Shown piece after piece: positions 33,878 to 45,100 of a stretch of DNA of 64,000 nucleotides (its first letter is position 1; the number at the start of each line of letters is the position of its first letter). The translations under genes were made by a program, and so were the position numbers. The notes beneath the pieces are model-generated. The model searched no databases. It was not told where the DNA came from and saw only the letters and a program-made list of their open reading frames with translations. This stretch comes from Microplitis mediator. Its lineage: Eukaryota; Arthropoda; Insecta; Hymenoptera; Braconidae. The stretch spans positions 1,024,501 to 1,088,500 of the forward strand of contig NC_079979.1 of the NCBI RefSeq assembly GCF_029852145.1, read 5' to 3'.

Positions 33878-34005
33878 AACTGAACGTTAGTCAACGAACG
33901 TTGCGGCCATTTTGAATCATCTTTGCATGCGCGGCGCTTTTGAATTTTATGTGCGTGCGCAGACAATTCAAAATGGCTGCAACGTTCGTTGACTAACGTT
34001 CAGTT
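33878..34005. promoter_or_regulatory. candidate bidirectional promoter at palindrome centre
   Basis: TCAGTT initiators point outward at 33883 (minus) and 34000 (plus). Between them are CCATTTTGAAT / ATTCAAAATGG (YY1-like), GCATGCGCGGC and GTGCGTGCGCAG (NRF1-like). The core is far richer in CpG than its surroundings. Factor names are by motif resemblance only. Confidence 0.45.
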
Positions 34006-34378
34006 GCTCTGATAGTGGACGTAAATAAATTAAATTAACTGATTAATTAACAACTAAAGTAATTTTTTAATGTCTCAAATTAGTTATCATTAATTAATTG
34101 ATAAATTTTGATATTAATTAGACCGCGCAGTCGTGGAAAAGTTTTTAAAAAATAATGAAAATAATTCGGGCACTCGGTTGTCATTTGAACGGTTAGTGGA
34201 AATAATTAATTAATTAATTTAAATTAAAGTGATTAATTATCTTGAAGTTATTCTCGAGTATCGATTGTTTTTTTTTTGTGATAATGATTGTCGTGCAATT
34301 GTGATAAAACATTTTTGTGAATTGAAAGTGAGAAAAATAATTTTGGCGGGAAGTGAGTCAAGTTTAAAATAAATGAAC

Positions 34379-34389
34379 ATGGCAGCATC
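34379..34389 (+). CDS. possible start exon (ATG GCA GCA TC | GTGAGT), right arm
   Basis: Eleven coding bases from ATG to a consensus donor GTGAGTAC at 34390, with the initiator about 376 bp upstream. The same arrangement exists inverted at 33493-33503 on the minus strand. No following exon is recognised, so this is a hypothesis. Confidence 0.25.
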
Positions 34390-34620
34390 GTGAGTACACT
34401 TAAATTTTTGATAATTGCCAGCAATTATTGGCTACTTCTTTATAATTGTTATTTTTTTTTTAATTTAAAGAAAGTTTTTGAAAATTTGGAAAAAATAAAA
34501 ATTTTACGATCCTGAATTTAGCAGACATTAAAAATTTTTTGATTTTTTTTTGTACAATTAAATTAAAAAAAAAAAAAAAACTAAAAACATGCACATGTAG
34601 AACATTTAAAAGCCTACAAG

Positions 34621-35505
34621 TGCAGTTTTTTTAAATATTTTTTTTTTCAAAATTTATCGTTTTTTAAAAAATCAAAAAATTATTAGACCGGCTAATTTCA
34701 GTTTCATTAAATTTTACGTCTTATCTAAATTCATTATTGATTTAAATCATTAACTATTAAGTTTATGAAAAAATTCATAAGGACATTTTTTGTAGGAAAT
34801 TTCATTCTCTACAAATTTGGATTTCTATATTTTTATCATATTTTTGATATTTAAATCACAAATTAAATATAAAGTTGCGGAAAAAAATGAATTATCCAAA
34901 AATGTCAATTTTTCGTTTCTATTAAACTTTAGATTTAAAATTGCAGCTAAACTATCAGAGCTGCGTAAAAATTTATAGAGACATTTTTTGTAGGAAATTT
35001 TATTCTCTACAAATTTGTATTCTTATATTTTTATCGTAATTTTGATAGATTTTCTGCAATTTAAATTTTAAGTCACGAGTAAATAAAATTTTACCAAAAA
35101 ATCTATCGCTATCTATATAGATCGATATCTCGAAACCTAATGAGCGGAAGTCGATTAACCAAAAACGAAAATTGTAGCAAAAAGTCTAATCTTTGAGATG
35201 AGACCAAAGACGAGCCTTAATCTCAATTAGACTTCGAGTAATAAATTTTAAAAGCCAGAAAAAAATTCATCAGAAAATTTAAAATTTTCCTGTCAAACTT
35301 CAGCTCTAATAATCGATATATCGAAAACTATTAATCCGAAATCGATCAACAGAAATTGAAAATTGAGGCCTTAGGTGACCTTTAAAATGAGAGCAATCCC
35401 ACTTTTTAAATTTAATTAGTTAATTAATTATAAAATTTCCAAGTTTTGGCTCAAAAAATAAAAATAGTTTTTTTATCAAATTATTTATTTAAAATTACAA
35501 ATTAA
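34621..35505. other. AT-rich DNA 3' of SURF6
   Basis: It contains several GTAGGAAATTTCATTCTCTAC-like and ATCGATATATCGAAAAC words of the kind seen in 47945-50412. No exon is recognised. A minus-strand AATAAA-type signal (TTTATT at about 35482) would serve SURF6. Confidence 0.45.
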
Positions 35506-38456
35506 TTAGTAACCGGGTATGATACGTCCCTTCTTTGAAGCCCGTTTCAATTTATTTGTCTTCTTATCCTTCTTACGCTTCAATATATTTTCCTGTCTCT
35601 TTTTCTGTCTGTCTTCTTTGTCCTTCTGCACTTTATTTAATCGCGCTTCCCATTTTTTTGCGCTGTATGCTTTCTGTTTCTCTTTACGTTTTATCGATTG
35701 TTTGAGCAGCTCAGGATCATCCAGTATCTAAAAACAAAAAAAAACAAAAAAATTAATCTCGAATAAAATTAGTAAACTCTGCAAGTGCACCAGACATAGA
35801 TTTATGATAAATATCAGGAATAAGTAAGACTTGTGGGTACTCTTTCCACAGGAAATTCAATTTCCTACAATTTTTTACTCTTAACATTTTGTCCTACGAC
35901 CGATAGTTTATGAGATAATTATACTAGGCATTAAAAATAGTAATCAATATTTTCATTTTCGTAAATGTTTTAAAAAAGTCCATCTTGTTGGTACTCATTT
36001 TAAAAGAAATTCAATTTTCTATTATTTTTGCCCTGTGAAATTTTGTCTTAAGACCGTTAGTTTCGAAAATAAAAATTATATGAACTTGCAATGTAATTAC
36101 AGTAAGTACTTAGGTACGTGTCAGTCTAAAGTATGTCTTGTGGGTACTCTTTCCACAGGAAATTCGATTTCCTACAATTTTTGACTCTTAAAATTTTGGC
36201 CTACGACCAATAGTTTACAAGATAATTATACTAGACATAAAAAATAGTAATTAATATTTTTATTTCTGTAAATATTTAAAAAAAGTCCATCTTGTTGGTA
36301 CTCGTTTCAAAGGAAATTCAATTTTCTATTATTTCTGCCCTGTACAATTTTTTCTTAAGACCGTTAGTTTCGAAAATAAAAATTATATGAACTTGCAATG
36401 TAATTACAGTAAGTACTTTAGTACTTATTAGTCTAAAGTATGTCTTGTGGGTACTCTTTCCACAGGAAATTCAATTTCCTACAATTTTTGACTCTTAACA
36501 TTTTGTCCTACGACCGATAGTTTACGAGATCATTATACTAGGCATTAAAAATAGTAATTAATATTTTTATTTCTGTAAATATTTAAAAAAAGTCCATCTT
36601 GTTGGTACTCGTTTCAAAGGAAATTCAATTTTCTATTATTTCTGCCCTGTACAATTTTTTCTTAAGACCGTTAGTTTCGAAAATAAAAATTATATGAACT
36701 TGCAATGTAATTACAGTAAGTACTTTAGTACTTATTAGTCTAAAGTATGTCTTGTGGGTACTCTTTCCACAGGAAATTCAATTTCCTACAATTTTTGACT
36801 CTTAACATTTTGTCCTACGACCGATAGTTTACGAGATCATTATACTAGGCATTAAAAATAGTAATTAATATTTTTATTTTTGTAAATATTTCAAAAAAGT
36901 CCATCTTGTTGGTACTCGTTTCAGAGGAAATTCAATTTTCTATCATTTCTGCCCTATAATATTTTGTCTTAAGACCGTTAGTTTCGAAAATAAAAATTAC
37001 ATGAACTTGCAATGTAATTACAGTAAGTACTTTAGTACTTATTAGTCTAAAGTATGTCTTGTGGGTACTCTTTCCACGGAAAATTTAATTTCCTACAATT
37101 TTTGACTCTTAATATTTTGTCCTACGACCGATAGTTTACGAGATAATTATACTAGGCATTAAAAATAGTATTTATTTTTATTATTATTGTAAATATTTTA
37201 AAAAAGTCCGTGTTGTTGGTACTCATTTTAAAGGAAATTTAATTTTCTATCATTTCTGCCCTATAATATTTTGTCTTAAGACCGTTAGTTTCGAAAATAA
37301 AACTTATATGAACTTGCAATGTAATTACAGTAAGTACTTAATTACGTATTAGTCTAAAGTATGTCTTGTGGGTACTCTTTCCACAGGAAATTTAATTTGC
37401 TACAATTTTTGACTCTTTGTGTTTTGTTGTACGACCAACGGTTCTCAAGAAATTTGAAACCTCGATAGTTTTCTTTTAAAAAAATCATAAAATTTAAAAC
37501 AAAAATTATAATTACCTTCTGACCAGAAGCTTTAGCCAAAATAGCTCGCCATGACTCCTTCTGCTCCAACAATTTAGCTTTCTTTGTATTGCCCTCAGCC
37601 TTCAGTTGCTTGAGTTTCAACTTTTTGTTTTTTAATTCTTCTAGCCGTTTCTTTGGGTCCTTGGAGCCCATTGATTTTTTCGGCTGTTTCTTTGTGCCAA
37701 TCTCCGAAAAATCAAACTTTGAAAATATCATATGCCCCTCGGAATTAAATACCGGCTTCACTCGTGACTGTGATTTTTTTTGTCCATTTTCTTTTTTTAT
37801 GTTTGTTTCTAAAAAAAAAATCAATAATTAATTAATTAATTGTATTATTACTCTAATTATCCAGATTTTTTTTTTTTCAATTTTTCATTAAAACAAAAAA
37901 AATTTCTCAAATTTAAAAAAATTTTTTTCTTCTGCTCCTAATTTTTCAAAAATTAACTGACTGATTTTTCAAATTCTTCATTTTAATTACAGGGTAATTA
38001 TCTCTCTAGTAATTAAACTAAAAAAAAATCATCAAGTCTTAAATTTCTACACAATAAAAAAAAATTAATAAAAAGAAAATTTGAAAAACAAAAAATTTTG
38101 TCAATTTTTTAAATTAATTTTTTGACAAAATCGTGAAAATTTGAAAATCAAATTAATGGTTACTGAGATTTACAAAAAAAAATTTTCTGGTCAATTAAAA
38201 AAAAAAAAAAAAAATCTTTTTTTTTTTTTTGTGAATGGGTAATTAGAGAAAAAAAAATAAATTAATAAAAAATTTTTTTTTTTTAAGAAATCGGTCCTAG
38301 AATTAAAAAAAAATTAAATAATTAGTGAAAATAATATTTACCTAATTTACATGGAGCTATAGGCATTTTATCAAAAATATTTTGAATAAAATCTTCTTCT
38401 TCTTTGATAGATAATTCAATTTTCTTATTTTCTTTTTTGTTGCCTTTTACTTTCAT
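35506..38456 (-). CDS. Surf6: SURF6-like nucleolar protein (3 exons)
   Basis: Exons are 38342-38456 (115 nt, ATG at 38456), 37516-37808 (293 nt) and 35506-35727 (222 nt, TAA), with phase 1 and phase 0 GT/AG introns; 209 residues in all. Exon 2 carries the family's RVKPVFNSEGHMIFSKFDFS block, followed by Lys/Glu-rich helix. Exon 3 carries DDPELLKQSIKRKEKQKAY, KKWEARL and a Lys/Arg-rich C-terminus ending KKGRIIPGY. SURF6 is a conserved nucleolar protein that binds nucleic acids and acts in ribosome biogenesis. At 209 residues it is shorter than animal relatives, mainly at the N-terminus; the acidic stretch in exon 1 (KEEEDFIQNIF) fits the family. Intron 2 is filled by a 307-bp satellite. This is the one clear housekeeping gene in the window. 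Confidence 0.88.
35829..37440. repeat. 307-bp tandem repeat in SURF6 intron 2, about five units
   Basis: CTTGTGGGTACTCTTTCCAC begins units at 35830, 36137, 36444, 36751, 37058 and 37365, each exactly 307 bp apart. Within a unit a related block (CTTGTTGGTACTCGTTTCAAA) starts about 154 bp on, so each unit is a diverged dimer of monomers of about 153 bp. Confidence 0.9.
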
Positions 38457-38830
38457 TTTATATGTTTATATATTTAAATATATAGATATCAAAACAATAT
38501 AAATAATAATTACAATGCACGGGTGAGGATTGAGGTTATAAAATATTTATCACACGTGTTCGATCTGTTCCCTCACTAGAATCTGGAATTCGACTCTCGA
38601 CTGTTGACAGCCGATAGACTGAGATTTCTAATTCGAGACACTAGAGAGCGACTCATCTCTTTATTTTCGAGTGTTAGCTGGAGATAATGCAGACCACGGT
38701 CGATATGACTGCGATCTTACTTATAATTAAATACCTGTCGCTAGATGGCGGCAGATGTTCAGTGACTGCCTTGTGGTCGAGCTTAGGGCTCGGACCGAAG
38801 GAACCGGATTTTAGGATTTTGCTTTTCTTT
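38457..38830 (-). promoter_or_regulatory. SURF6 upstream region
   Basis: TCAGT on the minus strand at 38622-38618 is a candidate initiator. CTAGATGGCGGCA at 38741 resembles YY1/Pho-type sites. No TATA box is seen, as usual for housekeeping genes. The plus-strand neighbour beyond is not recognised. Confidence 0.35.
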
Positions 38831-39082
38831 TTATTTATTCATCGGGTATGACAGAAATTTTAGTAGCTTCTGAAAAGATGTGTAAGATAAACTTTTTCAG
38901 AAGATTTTCATAATTTTAGTGACATAATTCGTCGAGACGTCATTAGAGAAGTAAAATGCGTGCAATCAGTTTCTAACTGTTTGGAAAAAATTGAAATGAA
39001 ACCTCTTTGATTTCGGTCACTTTTTATTGCACTGGCGCCCCTCAATAGTTTTCACGACCTGGGGTCATTGTAAGGCAGCCAA

Positions 39083-39207
39083 CCCTGGAATAAATTTTTC
39101 GGACTTTTCTCTGAAAAACTATGAAAAAGTCTTTAGAACTTTAAAAAAATTTTTAGGACTTTAGAACTGAGTTTTTCAGAGGAAATTCCGAAAAATTTCC
39201 ACTAGGA
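39083..39207. mobile_element. small MITE, CCCTGGAATAAATTTTTCGG termini
   Basis: CCCTGGAATAAATTTTTCGGA and TTCCGAAAAATTTCCACTAGG are imperfect inverse ends of a 125-bp element of the same kind as 39431-39545. Confidence 0.5.
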
Positions 39208-39430
39208 CATGGGTCATTCCACCAATTAAAATTTTTTTTTGAATGTGACCCCCGCGGATTTTGTTCAAATTTTGTGATGATTCTCTACATCAGAATGAAG
39301 ATTCCCTGAAGAGTTGAGCTCTTAATATTGAGTACTTTCGAAGTAATGATTTTTGAATTTTGGCGATTTTTTTTTTTTAACTTTTTCATTAATTTTTCTA
39401 CAGTAAAAACATTTTCTATAAAAATGCAAG

Positions 39431-39545
39431 CCCTGGTGAAAATTTTTCGGACTTCTGTCTAAAAAACTCAGTTCTAGAGTTCTAAAGACTTTTTCAGAGG
39501 TCTACAGACTTTTTCGGACAAAAGTCCGAAAAATTTTCACTAGGG
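39431..39545. mobile_element. 115-bp MITE, CCCTGGTG..CACTAGGG, AG flanks
   Basis: CCCTGGTGAAAATTTTTCGGA and TCCGAAAAATTTTCACTAGGG are inverse ends. AG flanks both; the opposite arm has ATGCAAGCTCTGC, i.e. a single AG at the uninterrupted site. Confidence 0.8.
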
Positions 39546-39556
39546 AGCTCTACATT

Positions 39557-39942
39557 CCCTGATTAAACAACTGAATTCGATCGAACTAAAAAGAATTACA
39601 TTTTTAATTCTATTTAATTCAGTTGAATTCTGTTAATTCGGTACCTAGCTTAAAAATGAATTCTGTCTAATTCGGCAAGAAAACCAGAATTTGTCCAAAT
39701 TAAAACGAATTTACATAATTCTATTCGGTTTAAATCTGATTAATTCGAAAATAATTCTCCAATTTCTGGTTCTGAATCCGAATTAAACTGAATTATAACG
39801 AATTTGAAATTTCTAAATCGGTTTTATTCTGTTTAATTCGAATTCAAATTTTCAATTCAGTTGAATTCTGTTTTGCAGAATTCGACAGAATATAACAGAA
39901 TTAAAATTTTTAATTCGCTCGAATTCAGTTGTTTAATCAGGG
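39557..39942. mobile_element. 386-bp MITE, CCCTGATTAAACAACTGAATTC termini, TT flanks
   Basis: The ends CCCTGATTAAACAACTGAATTC and inverse are perfect; TT flanks both. The interior is a mosaic of GAATTCAGTTGAATTC, TTCTGTTTAATTCG and inverse words. Confidence 0.8.
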
Positions 39943-40689
39943 TTGTTTCTGTGAAAAATTCTCAGCTTTTCGATAAAAATGTTCATTTTTCATTATAAGT
40001 AATGGAAGACCCTCATAACTTTAATTAAAGTAAAAAAAGCGATTTTTCTGACTTTGCGACAATTTTTAATTCAAATTTGATATTTTTTTCTAAAAGCTGA
40101 GAATTTTTTACAAAAAATATGTCATTGTGGCAATGGGGTTGTTTTTTGTTTGAATTTAAAGTCGAAACTTGGAAAATCTGTATAAAAATATTTAACTGTT
40201 TAAAAGACATCATAAAAGCAATTATTATTATTTTATAATTTATTTATGTTCAAACAAAAAATAACCCCATCGTCAGAATGACATATTTTTTGTAAAAAAT
40301 TCTCAGCATTCAGAAAAAAATATCAAATTTGAAGTAAAAATTGTCGCAAAGTCAGAAAAATCACTTTTTTTCACTTTAATTAAAGTTTTGAGGGTCTTCC
40401 GTTACTTATAATGAAAAATGAACATTTTTATCGAAAAGCTGAGAATTTTTTACACAAAAATGCAGAGCTTGCATTTTTATAAAAAATGTTTTTACTATAG
40501 AAAAATTAATGAAAAAGTTAAAAAAAAAAATCGCCAAAATTCAAAAATCATTACTTCGAAAGTACTCAATATTAAGAGCTCAACTTTTCAGGTAATCTTC
40601 ATTCTAATGTAGAGAATCACTACAAAATTTGAACAAAATCCGCGGGGGTCACATTCCAAAAAAAATTTTAATTGGTGGAATGACCCATA

Positions 40690-41150
40690 CACTTAGTATG
40701 GATTCAATCATTTTTCTTAATTAGAGTTACGATGGTACCAATCGCTACGATTTCAGTAATCGTTAATTACAGACTCCGATTGAATCTGATAGAAATATTT
40801 TAATTGGTTTTTATCGGAAAATAATAATTGTTTCCGATTATTTTCCGATTTTCGATTACCTTTCAATCGGATTCATTCGGAACTTCTCGATCAAATCCGA
40901 TTGGAATTTTCTAATCGGAGTTTTGATTCAGTGAACACGTTTTAAGTAACCGATTGGAATTTTTCAATCAAATGAATCAGATTCAATCAGAAAACAATAA
41001 ATTTATTTTCCGATTGAGTCTAATTAAATCCGACTGAAATACTTGATAGCCGAAATCAATCGGAAAATAATAGTTTTATATCGATCACTTTTTCGATTAG
41101 AATTTTTCAATCAGATTCAATCGGAGTTTTTAATCAGAGATATTTCAATC
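40690..41150. repeat. AATCGGA/TTCAATCGGA word cluster
   Basis: Words such as TTTTCAATCAGATTC, CCGATTGAATC and inverses fill about 450 bp, in the style of the neighbouring MITEs. Clear termini were not found. Confidence 0.45.
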
Positions 41151-42114
41151 CTCTCCCTTACCCTTTTTGATTGTTTTCCACGACCTCGGGTCAATGCAAG
41201 GTTGTCCAGCCTATAATTTAGTTGATGGAAGCAGTTTTGAGGGTCAAAACGTGAAGTACGGTATCCATCAGAATAAGCGGCTAACTTTTTCGTAGAAATT
41301 CCCATTCTTGCCGTACACTTGTGACTTCTATCTTATCAGCGCTAAATTCTTGCGTAATCCAGCTTTCCACTATCCAGGGCCTGCGGTCCCAATTGGGCCC
41401 ATTGGTCACCACAACCCCCACTCCAGCAGAACTCGAAACTCTGCGCAGTCGAATATCGCTGACTGTTAAACAACAAGAAGTTAAGGAAACATTTGTCTGG
41501 TATGCGGGTGAGAAATAGCTCCAGGCATTCTTAACTCGCGATCCCGCCTACATTTTTAAAAATCCGTAACCCAGTATCTGCGTGCATACTCCAGGTTAGC
41601 TCTTATAAATCTTGAGCAAGAGAATCCCCAGGATGATGATGATGATGATGATGCGCCGAATGCTGTAACGCTTTGCCGCTGGCATTTTCTCCAGCAACCT
41701 TATTCTCATACTTTATTTTTATTTTTATTCTACTACACCTGCAAATTTAAACAACACGCAAGACATGCAAACGCCCCCGCGGGCACACGCCGCTATCACG
41801 CGAGTTACTTTTTAAATATTTAGAAATTTCTTTGTTTAAAAATTTATTAAGAATTAGTTTTAGGTTACAAATGAACGGGAGGAAAAAAAATTTTTTAGGT
41901 TATGGAGGATAAATTTAATATGATATGAGTAATTAGGGAAGGATGTTCGTGTCTGGATGTTAGTATTCGGAAATTACTAGGTAAGAAAGTAGCTAAGCGC
42001 TGGGTCTAGTGATTAGGTGGGAGTGAGAGGGAGGAAGAGGGAGAGGAAATAGAAAAAATTGCGAGTTGAGAGAGAGACGGGAAGCTGAAGCTTCCCACGC
42101 TCTTTCGTTACAAG
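41151..42114. other. mixed-composition region, no accepted gene
   Basis: It is less AT-rich than its surroundings. The 65-codon ORF at 41321-41518 (+) and the 62-codon ORF at 41117-41305 (-) have ordinary composition but no start context, splice partners or family that I recognise. A (GATGAT)n run lies at 41632-41653. CACGACCTCGGGTCAATGCAAGG at about 41179 resembles CACGACCTGGGGTCATTGTAAGG at 39053, so both may be remnants of one repeat. Confidence 0.4.
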
Positions 42115-45100
42115 TTCATTGTGGGCCTTAGGCTAAAATTTGCATTGGGCTCCTGAATGACTGAATTTTTAAATTCCAGTAAGTTCAAGAAACTAGGAGG
42201 TGGTGAAAAATTCCTCAGGCCCAATTTTTAAGTAAGGCCCAACATTTATCATAAGACCCAAAGTGAAGACTTTAGATTTAAGTAAAGATCTGGGTTCGTA
42301 TAAGACCCATATTTGGAGCGAAATCCCAGATGGGGAGTAAGGCCCAAAATTAATATATAAGGGCCCATTAGATGCTTTGTTTTTGTCTACAATAGTGTTT
42401 TAGTATTAAGAGTGTAAAGATAAATGATTAAGATGCATTTTATTTGTATGGCCCAAAGTGTAACGTGAGGCCCAATTGAGCGAAATAATTATTTTTTTGT
42501 TAGGGTGAAATTTTTTTAGTATGATAAAAATAGAAAGAAGTGCGAAGGTTTTAAGACTAAAATATCATAAGGCCCAAAACGTATTATAGCACCTAAATTT
42601 TTAGTAAATGATGTTTTCTTTTGCATTTTTTAAAATAAAAAAAAAAGAAACAACTGGACAAGACCCAATTTTATTTAAAAGGCCCGACTTAAATCACAAG
42701 GCCCAAATGGTTGAAAAATATTTGTCTTTTTTAATTAATTTTTCGCATTTATGGTAATAAAAATATGAAAAAACTCGGCTTTTATAATGAAGCCCAAAAT
42801 AAATTATAAGGCCCAAATTAATGTAGTAGCTATTTCATAAACTTTATTTTGGAAAAATTAAAGACACAGTGACAAATATTATTTCAAACGTTAAGTCGTT
42901 GTACTTGGAACTCACAGGGCCTAAAAATGTAACATGAGGCCCAATAAATAAAATCACTCGGCAAAGAATCTGGATCAAGTATTATCCTGTAACCTAGAGC
43001 TATTTTTTAGCTCGTAGATTTATAATCAGTAGCGATTCACATTCGCCTGCTGATGATATACTGTTGTAGTTAAACTTACACATTTTGACACGAAAGACCA
43101 TTTGGCATTCCTGTGTAAACCATCCGTCCATATAGTAGCCGGAGGTTATTTCCCATGAGTTGAGGGCGGGCTACCCAATGCTATGGTTTTTAAACCCGAC
43201 ACACAATCATCCCCAGACCTTTTTTCTCTCTCTCTCTCTTTCTCTTGCCATCCTCTTCTTTTCATCATTATTATTGTATATCTATATACCAGAGTAAGCA
43301 TGATATACGTGGAAGTGTATAAGGATGTAGATGATGATTTTTAGCTCTAGGGGATATACTTGAGTTGTGAATATGCGTGTTGAAGTCAAGTAATACACAC
43401 GGGTAATCTTAAGCTTTTATTATATTTATGCTGAAGTATCTTTTCATAATTGTTGGGATAAAAGTTATGGATGTTGAAATAAAATATTAACATTTCGTTG
43501 GGCCCACTTTTTTCGACTAAAGTTTTTTATATTTTTGTTATCTAATAACTATCTGAAAATTATAAATTTTGGAGCCCCTATACATTTTGGGCCTTATTCT
43601 ATTTTATGGGCCTTATTTTACCGTTTGGGTCTTATCGTGTTTTCTTTAAGAGACTTATGTTTCATTTTCATAATTACCTAACAGTTGCAACATTTATCTC
43701 TAATTTGTATTTGTTTTATTATTGGGCCTTACATAATAATTTGGGCCTTATACAAGTTTAGGGCTTTGTATTGATTTTAAAATGTCTTCTTCATTTAATT
43801 TGATATTTATTAAATTCCATTTGCATATTAGACACAAATTTGGGTTCTTGTTAATTTTTGGGTCTTAAACTGCTTTATGGGACTGATATTACATAATTTA
43901 AATGCCTTACGAAAATTATTGCACTTTAAAAAATTTGAAGTTTATTTTTATTTGTTATTTATTCAATTTTGGGCCTCATTATATATTTTGGGACTTGTAT
44001 ATACCGGGTTTTATAAATCCAAATTGGGCCTTATATTTCCTCCCTGCCTTTTTACAATCAAATTTTCATTCAAAGGTGTATTTATATTTTCATACTTTCT
44101 TAACTTTTGGTCCTAAAAGAAAAATTTTGGACCTTTTTTATTTTTTGGGCCCTATTCTTTATTTTGTCCTGTAATAAAGTTTTTAATTACCCGCCAGTTA
44201 AATTTTTTGTGCCTTATTGTGCTTGACAGCGTATTGGGTCTTATCACCAATATTGGGCCAGTTGTTTAAATAAATTAATAAATATTAACTTTCACCTTCA
44301 TATTTTAAAATTTATCTTAATTGAATAATCTATTGCGCGGTTTTTAAAATGAAATATGCATTAACTTCCGTTTAAAAAAAATGTCTGATGGAAAATAAAG
44401 CAGGAAGACGACACATTGGGCCTTGAATAATAAATGAATGGCTCTTATCCTCATATCGATCAACATGCCAACGGATGACAACGATATGACTTGCTCGTAC
44501 TTAGTTTTATTCATACATAATACATAACAACAACTTTTGCAACAGGTTATATTGCTCTTACACTTAACAACTGGAGCGTGTATGTGGTTTTGTGCCTGAT
44601 GTGTGCGCTTCTGGGGTAGTCACAGTGAACTTACGATTGTTATTAATTAGGCAGTTGGCTTTTACGCCAGGTGTAATGCTTCACCTGCGGCCACACACAT
44701 ACGATACAATACTTTTATCATATCAATAATATGTATTTGTGCACATGTATCTTTACCGTATATGTAAGGCCCATAAGCCACGTTCATTGCGTAGACAAAT
44801 GTCGCGTGACATCTGACCCACATCTGGTTTTATAACTATTTGACTGTTTTGTAATCTATTGGCAAGTGATTTAGGGTTTTATTTTATAAGGCCCAAAAAC
44901 ATGAGGCCCTAAATTTTCTGTGTTTATTTTTTATCTGATTGAAATATGATTTTTAATATCACGTAAATATTGTAGTCGAAATTTAACACAAGGCCCAAAA
45001 ATTAATATAAGACCCAAAATGAATAAGACCCGAAATCAATATAAGACAAATCAAAGTTATTGAATTTTGTGAGTAAATAAAAGAAAATTTAGTAGTGTAA

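Larger units (their letters stand above)
33280..34620. repeat. 1.3-kb palindrome with a promoter-like centre
   Basis: The arms 33280-33935 and 33945-34620 are inverse along their whole length, centred near 33941. Each arm contains ATGGCAGCATC followed by GTGAGTAC (33503-33487 on minus, 34379-34397 on plus), a TCAGTT initiator, and AATGGC(T/C)GCAACGTTCG. It may be an inverted duplication of a gene start or a foldback transposon. Confidence 0.75.
39209..40688. repeat. 1.5-kb foldback, ATGGGTCATTCCACCAATT termini
   Basis: The left arm (39209 onward) and the right arm (to 40688) are inverse over hundreds of bases, including GTGACCCCCGCGGATTTTG and its inverse. The left arm alone carries two nested MITEs (39431-39545, 39557-39942), so the right arm shows their empty sites. 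Confidence 0.85.

Noticed and set aside
37589..37831. 80-codon plus-strand ORF over SURF6 exon 2
   Set aside because: It is the antisense shadow of the SURF6 coding exon.
41321..41518. 65-codon ORF of ordinary composition
   Set aside because: No recognised family, splice partner or promoter; possible remnant of a repeat also glimpsed at 39053, but not supportable as a gene.
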